From Sphingomonas aerophila (GTDB lineage: Bacteria; Pseudomonadota; Alphaproteobacteria; Sphingomonadales; Sphingomonadaceae), in the NCBI RefSeq assembly GCF_014199305.1, contig NZ_JACIJK010000010.1, forward strand, positions 140,811 to 204,810: a DNA stretch of 64,000 nt, in the 5' to 3' direction. Each line of letters starts with the position of its first letter. Position 1 is the first letter of the stretch. The translations under genes and the position numbers were made by a program. Positions 57,290-64,000 of this stretch are shown one piece after another. The notes beneath the pieces are model-generated. The model had not been told where the DNA came from, did not search any database, and worked only from the letters and a program-made list of their open reading frames with translations.

Positions 57290-60200
57290 TCAGCGGGCGA
57301 GCAGCACCCGTGCCTGGCCCGCAATCTGCGCCAGCATCGCTGCACCCGGCTGTGCCGCGGTGCGCGCCCGTGCGACCAGCCCGCGGAACTGGGCGACGCG
57401 CCCTGCCTGTTCCGCAAGCCATGCTTCCACCGCCGCGCCGGGATCGCCAGCGGCTCGCCGGCCGAGAAAGTCGAGCCGGAGCTGCTGGAAGTCGCGCGAC
57501 AACCCCGCAAGCAGCAGCCGCTCCCACGGATCGCCCGAGCTGATCCGCGCGGCGGTACCCTGCGCCCAGTCGAGGCCCAGTGCCTGGCCGAGCCGGGTAA
57601 AGGCGCGGGTCAGCACAGCCTCGTCCTCGCCCAAGCGCTGGCCAAGATCGGCGAGGCCGATCGCGCCGTCCATTTCGAACAACCGGGCCACACGCCGGGC
57701 CAACGATGCCGGCGCGCCGACTGCGACCAGCGACGCCTCGATCCGGGCGGAATGGCTGCGCGCCTCATCGAGGAGCAGCTCGTCAGTGCGCCCGGCAAGT
57801 TGCGCGATGCCGGGCCGCAAGCGCGCAATGACATCGCCCGGCGCGGTTCCCGCCGGCGTGGCGCGCAGCAGGTCGGAAATGTGCGAACCGGTCGCTGCAG
57901 CAATCTCCTCGAACAGGGCAAGCCGGCCCGATTCGGGCATGGCGGTGGCCTCCACCTCCGCCCAGAGCGGCAGGAGGTCGAACAATTGCTCCGCCACCAC
58001 GAACATCGCCGCGACGTCGGCGATCGAAGCCCCTTCTTCTTCGGCAACTTCAAAGGGCTGCAAGACGCCCAGGCGGTTCACCATGCGGTTGGCGAGCTTG
58101 GTCGCCACGATCTCACCGCGCAGGCGATGGCTGTCGATCGCCGGGGCAAAGCGTTCGCGCATGGCGTGGGGGAAGGCAGCGTGCAGGTCAGGCCGCAAGG
58201 CGTCGTCACGGCCCAGCCCCGCTACCTCGATCGCGTCCTGCAAAGCGAGCTTGGCGGTGGCGAGCAGCACGGCGAGCTCGGGTCGGGTCAGTCCTTCGCC
58301 CTCCTGCCCACGGCGCAGCAGGTCCTCATTGCCCGCCAGCCCTTCAACGCGGCGGTCAAGCCGTCCCGCGGCTTCGAACATTTCAACCAGCCGCACGTAA
58401 CTCGGCATCGCGCGGGCGCCGCCACGTTCCGCGATGGACAGCGCCAGCGTCTGAAGGCGGTTGTCCTCCAGCACCAGATGCGCGACATCGTCGGTCATGG
58501 ACGCGAGCAGGGCGTTGCGGTCAGCCTCGGGAAGCCGGCCCTCGACCATCTCGCGGTTGAGCGCGATCTTGATGTTCACCTCATTGTCCGAACAATCGAC
58601 GCCCGCCGAATTGTCGATGAAGTCGGTGTTGATCCGCCCCCCGCGCGCGGCGAACGCGATCCGTGCCGCCTGCGTGACGCCCAGGTTCGCGCCTTCACCG
58701 ATCGCACGAACGCGCAGATCCTCCGCATCGACGCGCAGCCGATCGTTGGCTGGATCACCGACGGCGGCGTTGTTCTCGGCGCGCGCCTTCACATAGGTGC
58801 CGATGCCGCCGAACCACAGCAGGTCGGCGGGTGCGCGCAGGATCGCCGTGATCAGCGCAGCAGGCTCGATCTCGCCAGCGTCGATGCCCAACGCCGCTGC
58901 GGCTTCTGGTGAGACGTTGATCGACTTCGCCGCCCGGCTGTGCACGCCGCCGCCCGCCGACACCGGCGCCGACCAATCGGCCCAGGAAGAGCGGGGCAGG
59001 GCGAACAACCGCTCGCGCTCCGCATAGCTGATGGCGGGATCGGGGTCGGGATCAAGGAAGATGTGGCGGTGGTCGAAGGCGGCGACCAGCTTGATCGAGC
59101 GGCTGAGCAGCATGCCGTTGCCGAATACGTCGCCCGACATGTCGCCGCAGCCGACCACGGTGATCGGGTCGGCTTGTACGTCCACGCCCTGTTCGGCGAA
59201 GTGGCGCTGGACGGACACCCAGGCGCCCTTGGCCGTGATGCCCATCGCCTTGTGGTCATATCCCTGGCTGCCCCCGGACGCGAAGGCGTCGCCCAGCCAG
59301 AAGCCGCGCTCCAGCGCCAGCGCGTTGGCGACGTCGGAGAAGGTCGCGGTTCCCTTGTCCGCGGCGACGACGAAATACGGGTCCTCGCCGTCGAGGACGC
59401 GCACGCCGGTCGGGTGCACCACCTGACCGTCGACGATGTTGTCGGTGATCGACAGCAATGCGCGGATGAACACGCGGTAGCTCTCCGTTCCTTCCGCCAT
59501 CCACGCGTCGCGATTGGCGGGGGAGGGTAGCTGCTTGGCGTAGAAGCCGCCCTTGGCCCCGGTCGGGACGATGACCGCGTTTTTCACCCGCTGCGCCTTC
59601 ATCAGACCCAGGATCTCCGTTCGGAAATCGTCGCGCCGGTCCGACCAGCGCAGGCCGCCACGCGCGACGGGGCCTGCGCGCAGATGGATGCCCTCCACCC
59701 GCGGGCTGTAGACCCAGATTTCCCGCCAGGGCAACGGCGCTGGCAGGCCGGGAATACGGTGGCTGTCGAGCTTGAAGGCGAGCGCCTCCACGCCGCCGGG
59801 CGCAAAGGCATTGGTGCGCAGGCACGCTTCCACCAGGGAACGATACGCGCGCAGGATGCGGTCGTCATCGATCGCAGACACGGCGTCGAGGCCGGCGGTG
59901 ATCGCCGCATCCGCCGCGTCAACATTACCGCCGTCCGGCCCATGCGCGGCCGTGAAGCGCTGCACCAGAGCGGCGGCTACGCGTGGCGCGCGGCGTAGCG
60001 CGTCGACCACGGTTGCAAGACCATAAGGCAGTCCCGCCTGGCGAAGGTAGCGGAACCAGGCGCGCAGCAGCACCACTGCGCCCGGTTGCAGCCCCGCTTC
60101 AACAATCAGCCGGTTGAACCCGTCGTTTTCCGCCTGGCCGGCAAGCACCGCGGCGACGGCCTGCTCCAGCACGGCGGGATCCGTCGGCAGCTGACCGCCG

Positions 60201-61894
60201 GGTTCCACCAGGAAGTCGTGGATGGCCGAGCGCGTCTCGTCCGACAGCTGGGTGGGCAGCTCCTCCACCACGCGAAATCCGAAGTTCTCAAGCGCCGGCA
60301 CCGCGTCCGACAGCGCCAACGCGCCACCCTGGCGGTAAAGCATCAGGTGAGGGCGCCCGCCCAGTTCCGCGAGGCGAACGTCGCGCGCGTCCGGCCCGTC
60401 GAGGCGGGACAAGCGGATCGCGTCCGCTGCGGCTTCCTCTGCGGAATGGGCATTGCGGTAGCCCAGCGGAAACGCGCCAGCGAAGCGCAGCGCGAGCCGC
60501 GCCGCGCGGGCCGTTCCGATCGTCTCGCCGAGCGCCGCCTCCACGGCCGGCACCCACCCGCGCACCATGCGCGCGACGCGCCGTTCCAGCGCGCTATCGT
60601 CGACCGTCGTGCTGATGCCGCGCACATCCAACGTATAGCGGAGCAGGGCGACGCCGCTGTCCTCCAGCGCGATCGACCAGTTGAGCACCGCGCCGCCAGC
60701 CGCCTCCGCCAGCATCTCGCCGATCGCGACCCGGCGCTGGGTGGTCAGGTCATCACGCGGCAGCCACACAAAGGCGAACACATGCCGACCGAGCGCGGAG
60801 CGAACGGTGCTGAGCGCCGGGCGGGGCCGGTCGGCGAGCGACATGGCGGTCAGCACGAGCTGTTCCAGCGCATCGGGAACGAACGCAACCGCTAGGTCGT
60901 GGGGCAGGGCGGACAGGGCGTGGGCCAGCGCCTTGCCATTATGACCGCGCGGGTCGAAGCCGAACTTAGCCTGCAGCTCCGCCAGGTGGCGCCTCAGCAT
61001 CGGCACCTCGGCTGCTGGGGCGGCCAGCGCCGCGCTGGTCCACAGGCCGGCATGGATGGACAGGCCGACCACCTGGCCGCCTTCACGCACCGGCAGCACG
61101 ATCAGGTCGAGCGGCACCGCGCGGTGGACGGGAGAGATCAGGTTGGATTTGAGCAGCAACGGTGCCTCGCCGCCCCGACGGAAATGGTCGAGCGCCAGTT
61201 GGCGGCTCCCTTCGGCAAGGATGGGTACGGGGCGCGAGGCGCGCGCAACGCCCAGCGCCGCGAGGGTGCCGTCGCCTTCGCGCCATTGATCATGGCCCAG
61301 CAACGTCAGCCGGCTGTCGGCAAACCACTGCAACAGCGCGACGCCTTCGCTATCGCCGCCCTGTTCGTCGCTTAATTGTTGCGCGTCGGCCGCCAGTGCC
61401 TGACGCAGGCTGGTCCAATCCCCTACCGCGGCGCGCACATCCGCCAATACGGTCGCCAGTGCGTCCACCAGCCCGCGCCGGTCGCGGGCATCGACCCGCT
61501 CCACCTCCAGGTAGATGATCGATTCGCGTGCCTCGCCTTCGCCGACGGCCAGCAACGTGCCCGATGCGTCACGCCGGACGGCGACGACCGGGTGGATGAT
61601 GCGGTCCACCACCATGTCGCGCGTGCTGAGAGCCGCAGCGACAGAGTCGACCAGAAACGGCATGTCCTCGCCGACCACAGCCAGCCGCATGCGGCGGCGC
61701 GGGTCGTCGTCTTCGGCGGCGAGCGGCGCCAGCGCGATCGCCGGCGTGCCCGGCGTGCGGTGCTGGGCGGCCTCCACCACGAATCGAGCAGCAGCGGCCT
61801 GTTCGGTGTCGCCAAACCCACCCAATTCCCCGGGCAGTGCGCCCTCTGTCAGATGAAAGGCGAGCTGGACGGTAAGCGTCTGGAGATCGGTCAT
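57290..61894 (-). CDS. gdhB: NAD-specific glutamate dehydrogenase, large (180-kDa) type
   Basis: A 1534-residue catabolic enzyme that oxidatively deaminates glutamate to 2-oxoglutarate and ammonia with NAD+. The N-terminal ~650 residues form the regulatory ACT-like region (VVGEDMPFLVDSVAAALS). The catalytic domain has ARGGLRWSDRRDDFRTEILGLMKAQ and PTGAKGGFYAKQ, where Lys is catalytic, and GCGDMSGDVFGNGMLLS with IGEGANLGVTQAARIAFA in the cofactor region. A long C-terminal helical domain ends at LARVLLAR. Length is slightly under the ~1600 typical of this family. It is followed by a strong terminator and lies 69 bp downstream of the PAS-like gene on the same strand. Confidence 0.95.
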   Translation of the reverse strand: MTDLQTLTVQLAFHLTEGALPGELGGFGDTEQAAAARFVVEAAQHRTPGTPAIALAPLAAEDDDPRRRMRLAVVGEDMPFLVDSVAAALSTRDMVVDRIIHPVVAVRRDASGTLLAVGEGEARESIIYLEVERVDARDRRGLVDALATVLADVRAAVGDWTSLRQALAADAQQLSDEQGGDSEGVALLQWFADSRLTLLGHDQWREGDGTLAALGVARASRPVPILAEGSRQLALDHFRRGGEAPLLLKSNLISPVHRAVPLDLIVLPVREGGQVVGLSIHAGLWTSAALAAPAAEVPMLRRHLAELQAKFGFDPRGHNGKALAHALSALPHDLAVAFVPDALEQLVLTAMSLADRPRPALSTVRSALGRHVFAFVWLPRDDLTTQRRVAIGEMLAEAAGGAVLNWSIALEDSGVALLRYTLDVRGISTTVDDSALERRVARMVRGWVPAVEAALGETIGTARAARLALRFAGAFPLGYRNAHSAEEAAADAIRLSRLDGPDARDVRLAELGGRPHLMLYRQGGALALSDAVPALENFGFRVVEELPTQLSDETRSAIHDFLVEPGGQLPTDPAVLEQAVAAVLAGQAENDGFNRLIVEAGLQPGAVVLLRAWFRYLRQAGLPYGLATVVDALRRAPRVAAALVQRFTAAHGPDGGNVDAADAAITAGLDAVSAIDDDRILRAYRSLVEACLRTNAFAPGGVEALAFKLDSHRIPGLPAPLPWREIWVYSPRVEGIHLRAGPVARGGLRWSDRRDDFRTEILGLMKAQRVKNAVIVPTGAKGGFYAKQLPSPANRDAWMAEGTESYRVFIRALLSITDNIVDGQVVHPTGVRVLDGEDPYFVVAADKGTATFSDVANALALERGFWLGDAFASGGSQGYDHKAMGITAKGAWVSVQRHFAEQGVDVQADPITVVGCGDMSGDVFGNGMLLSRSIKLVAAFDHRHIFLDPDPDPAISYAERERLFALPRSSWADWSAPVSAGGGVHSRAAKSINVSPEAAAALGIDAGEIEPAALITAILRAPADLLWFGGIGTYVKARAENNAAVGDPANDRLRVDAEDLRVRAIGEGANLGVTQAARIAFAARGGRINTDFIDNSAGVDCSDNEVNIKIALNREMVEGRLPEADRNALLASMTDDVAHLVLEDNRLQTLALSIAERGGARAMPSYVRLVEMFEAAGRLDRRVEGLAGNEDLLRRGQEGEGLTRPELAVLLATAKLALQDAIEVAGLGRDDALRPDLHAAFPHAMRERFAPAIDSHRLRGEIVATKLANRMVNRLGVLQPFEVAEEEGASIADVAAMFVVAEQLFDLLPLWAEVEATAMPESGRLALFEEIAAATGSHISDLLRATPAGTAPGDVIARLRPGIAQLAGRTDELLLDEARSHSARIEASLVAVGAPASLARRVARLFEMDGAIGLADLGQRLGEDEAVLTRAFTRLGQALGLDWAQGTAARISSGDPWERLLLAGLSRDFQQLRLDFLGRRAAGDPGAAVEAWLAEQAGRVAQFRGLVARARTAAQPGAAMLAQIAGQARVLLAR

Positions 61895-61963
61895 GGCCGG
61901 GGGCTATGCGCCCGTCGGCAGGGCGGCTCAACCCCGCCGAAACTGTGACCGCTACCTTCTTCG

Positions 61964-63289
61964 TCAGTCGATCGCGCGCAACGCCCGGTCGGCCAGCGAC
62001 GCATCGCGGCTGGTGCCAAGCAGGTCGAAACCCCCGCCCGCTGCGATGCGAGCGACCAGCACCACCGTCTCGCCGGTGTCGCCCGGCAGGTCAAAGGCGA
62101 CATGGGCGATCGGTGCCCGTGCGGGGCGTGGCGGCTTGGCAGCGGGCGCCGGCCGCTTGGCCTCACGCTCGGCGGCGACCACGCCCTTGATGCCGCCAGG
62201 AAAGCTGTCGAGGAACGCGCCGAGGCCGCCCGCGCCGATGTCATGCCGGCGCGCATGGGACAGAACCGCCGCGAACTCGGTGAGACGCGTCTTGTCGTAA
62301 TCGGCGCCGAACACCAGCTTCACGACCGGGGTCAGGGGCGCGCGCGCCTGGATCGTGACGCCGGCATCGGCGGCAAGCTCGGCGAACCCTTCGGGATCGG
62401 CGGCGGCAGACAGGCCGAAATCGTGCGCCCGGGCAAGTGCCCGATACAGCGCGGCGCGGCTGCGCGTGTCGGCGGCACGGACGGCCGCGGCGCTCTCCCG
62501 TGCCATGGACAGGCAGTCCGCGAGCGAGCCGGTCATCATCGGGTCAACGAGCGACGTCGGCGCCTCTCCGGGGGCGGCCCGATCGTCCTCGTCGTCATCC
62601 ACACCGGCCTGTGCGGCAAGCGCTTCAAGCGTTGCTTCATCGAAACCGGCGCTGGGGCCATCGGCCCAGATCGGCGCGTCGCTGGTCGATTTGGGGCCCG
62701 CGCGCACGGACGCATCGAGCTCTGCATCGAGCCCCGCCTGGGTGCCTAGGTCCACCGTCTCCTTCCAGTTGATCACGCCATAAATGAAGTCGATCGTGTC
62801 GCCGGTAGAGGAGAATGGCATCAGGATGCCGCGATACAGGGTGGTGCGCCCGCGCGTGCCGACGAACTCCGCCTCAAAGCCGATGGGCGCACAGTTGGCG
62901 ATGATCTGGAGATAATGGTCGGTGAGGCGCGACAGCAGGGAGCGGCTGGGCACGTCCGCGATCTTGTGGATGTTGAGCGCCAGCCCGCATTCCTCGCGAA
63001 GCGCGCGGCCGAGATACGCGATGGAGGGATCCTCGATTCCTGCCGAGAAATCGAGCAGCACGCTGTGCGCGCCGAAATCCACGATGCTGTCAGGATCAAG
63101 ATCGGCAATGGCAGGGTAGGCGCGCCCCTTCAGCAGCGACACCCAGTGGTTATAGGCCCGAACGTGCATGCGGCGTTCGTCCCCGCCCAGGTCGAACATG
63201 GCATCCTCAATGCCCGCATCCGCCGCTTCATGCGCCAGCTGCAGGTCGTCGCCGTCGATCGCATCCTCGAAACCGCGCGCGATGTTCAT
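61964..63289 (-). CDS. PAS-like domain protein upstream of NAD-GDH
   Basis: A 441-residue cytoplasmic protein. Residues ~40-170 look like a PAS-type sensory domain (DLDPDSIVDFGAHSVLLDFS, LLSRLTDHYLQIIANCAPIGFE, then LYRGILMPFSSTGDTIDFIYGVINWKE), the arrangement I associate with PAS_5-like proteins of sphingomonads. The rest has an Asp/Glu-rich linker, a helical region (~270-350) and a Pro/Ala/Lys-rich stretch before a C-terminal beta segment ending LADRALRAID. I recognise no catalytic motif. ATG 63289 is preferred to a TTG at 63319. The tRNA-Thr gene lies 172 bp upstream on the other strand. Confidence 0.78.
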   Translation of the reverse strand: MNIARGFEDAIDGDDLQLAHEAADAGIEDAMFDLGGDERRMHVRAYNHWVSLLKGRAYPAIADLDPDSIVDFGAHSVLLDFSAGIEDPSIAYLGRALREECGLALNIHKIADVPSRSLLSRLTDHYLQIIANCAPIGFEAEFVGTRGRTTLYRGILMPFSSTGDTIDFIYGVINWKETVDLGTQAGLDAELDASVRAGPKSTSDAPIWADGPSAGFDEATLEALAAQAGVDDDEDDRAAPGEAPTSLVDPMMTGSLADCLSMARESAAAVRAADTRSRAALYRALARAHDFGLSAAADPEGFAELAADAGVTIQARAPLTPVVKLVFGADYDKTRLTEFAAVLSHARRHDIGAGGLGAFLDSFPGGIKGVVAAEREAKRPAPAAKPPRPARAPIAHVAFDLPGDTGETVVLVARIAAGGGFDLLGTSRDASLADRALRAID

Positions 63290-63461
63290 GACCGTTGTCC
63301 AAGCCCCTGTAACCGGCAACGCTGCCGGCTTCAGGGGCGGTTGTGCATTTGATGTGGTAAACGGGACGTAAAGCCGCTGGGCCCGTTATGCTCAGTCGCG
63401 CTTGTCAGCCACGATTCGACCTGTTAAGCGCCGCCCTCCAGCCGGCCCTTGCGCCGGCGGC

Positions 63462-63537
63462 GCCGCTTTAGCTCAGCTGGTAGAGCATCGCATTCGTAAT
63501 GCGGGGGTCACAGGTTCGAGTCCTGTAAGCGGCACCA
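63462..63537 (+). tRNA. tRNA-Thr (anticodon CGT)
   Basis: A complete 76-base cloverleaf with encoded CCA. Acceptor GCCGCTT/AAGCGGC, D-arm GCTC/GAGC, anticodon stem TCGCA/TGCGG with loop TTCGTAA (anticodon CGT, reading ACG), T-arm ACAGG/CCTGT with loop TTCGAGT, discriminator A and CCA. A 14-base copy of its 3' end occurs at 63697-63710. Confidence 0.97.
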
Positions 63538-63710
63538 CCTTTCCAGAGCAGCATGAACCAGGAAAGCGCGACTAACCTACGCTGAAGTGTCTTCGGCTGG
63601 GTGGCCCACGTGGGTCCTAGCTGGGTCGCCTTCGGCCCAGTCAAGACCCAGTGGTTAATAGCTGCGCCGCCGAAGTCGCGCCGCCGCGTCAGCTTCAGCG
63701 GCACCACCTT
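63528..63710. repeat. Direct repeat of tRNA-Thr 3' end
   Basis: AGCGGCACCACCTT occurs at 63528-63541 (last 10 bases of the tRNA plus four) and again, identical, at 63697-63710, 169 bp apart in the same orientation. Duplicated tRNA 3' ends commonly flank integrated elements as attL and attR. Here only 155 bp lie between, so this could be a remnant after loss of an element, or chance. Confidence 0.45.
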
Positions 63711-63969
63711 GTCAGGCTTGCGGCCTGAACGGCTCCATTACGAAGCCGGGCAGCCGTCAACCCGTCTTATAGGGGGCCCTCTGTCGATCGTGAGGCGACA
63801 GGCTCAGATGTGCTGATGCGCCACTAGTAAGATTAGAGCGGACGGAGCCGCTGAGTGGCTGGTGGGCAGTTTTCGATCGAGCGCTACCCTCAGGGGCACT
63901 GCAGCCTAGGGTCAGGACCCATTGATGTGAGAGGCGCGATCTGATTCAGGCTCTGTGAGGAGAGCGTGG
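63538..63969. other. Gene-free region between tRNA-Thr and an IS element
   Basis: These 432 bp hold no convincing gene on either strand. What can be seen: a 7-bp stem CTGGGTC...GACCCAG (63629-63655 region), the 14-base repeat of the tRNA-Thr 3' end at 63697-63710, and an inverted-repeat-like GGGTCAGGACCC at 63909-63920 that may mark the left end of the IS element whose transposase begins at 63970. No RBS-plus-start combination with plausible codon use was found before 63970. Confidence 0.6.
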
Positions 63970-64000
63970 ATGAGCGACCTGTACTGGCTGACGGATGAGC
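63970..64000 (+). mobile_element. Start of IS5-family transposase gene (cut by window edge)
   Basis: The last 31 bases open with ATG at 63970 and encode MSDLYWLTDE before the window ends. This is the characteristic N-terminus of a widespread IS5-family transposase of alphaproteobacteria (MSDLYWLTDEQMARL). GAGGAGAG lies about ten bases upstream as RBS. The element's left end probably lies within about 60 bp upstream, near the GGGTCAGGACCC at 63909-63920, but the right end is outside the window so the terminal repeat cannot be confirmed. Confidence 0.75.

Noticed and set aside
57752..58912. Open frames antisense to NAD-glutamate dehydrogenase
   Set aside because: Mirror frames of the large gdh gene; no RBS, no motif.
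63468..63707. 79-codon open frame antisense to tRNA-Thr (ending AMLYQLS)
   Set aside because: The C-terminal part is the reverse translation of the tRNA itself, a well-known source of spurious protein annotations.

Overview
The window is a GC-rich, densely packed bacterial chromosome segment. It looks like an alphaproteobacterium of the Sphingomonadales, most likely Sphingomonas or a close relative. The evidence is the gene content and order: gltD-gltB, lepB-rnc-era, bamD-recN, yajC-secD-secF followed by a Mth938-domain gene, the very large NAD-specific glutamate dehydrogenase, and a glutathione reductase with a CVIRGC redox centre. The genus is an inference; no rRNA is present to fix it.

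Layout. 0-5 kb: end of gltD and all of gltB (NADPH glutamate synthase), with a possible 51-aa protein squeezed between them by overlapping start and stop codons. 5-17 kb: single genes and pairs for a lipoprotein, a glutathione transferase, a CsaA-like protein, PspC, a HAD phosphatase with aminopeptidase N, an epimerase-like protein, an EamA exporter, threonine aldolase, a membrane protein with a zinc-protease-like motif and a class A penicillin-binding protein. 17-24 kb: redox and sugar metabolism (FMN reductase, YdfG-type dehydrogenase, a Crp/Fnr regulator, glutathione reductase, a GH130 protein, DUF4174, pgi). 24-27 kb: lepB-rnc-era and a VOC protein, then a DUF2501 protein. 27-35 kb: manganese catalase, sirtuin, a soluble PAS/chemoreceptor-tip protein, recN, bamD, mannose-6-phosphate isomerase and a methyltransferase. 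35-38.5 kb: Sec accessory operon and tRNA-Pro(GGG). 38.7-46.6 kb: Old Yellow Enzyme, a GAF-PAS-GGDEF protein, an ABC ATPase with a 1193-aa permease fused to an M1 peptidase, and a YCII protein.

46.7-57.2 kb is the most accessory-looking part. A carrier-protein/thioesterase fusion faces a stand-alone adenylation enzyme. The adenylation gene is translationally coupled to an upstream TonB-dependent receptor gene that is broken by a frameshift and probably also internally deleted. Divergent from these are an SCP2 protein and a beta-lactamase-fold hydrolase, then a type B carboxylesterase, an SDR, a LysR regulator and an aldo/keto reductase. Together the carrier, thioesterase and adenylation domains make a split one-module NRPS-like system, whose adenylation domain lacks the aspartate that normally holds an alpha-amino group. 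This is the best candidate for something undescribed, but its product cannot be read from sequence.

57.3-64 kb: NAD-glutamate dehydrogenase and a PAS-like protein, tRNA-Thr(CGT), then a gene-free stretch with a short copy of the tRNA 3' end, and at the very edge the first codons of an IS5-type transposase. The window therefore holds both an assimilatory enzyme (GOGAT) and a catabolic one (NAD-GDH) acting on glutamate.
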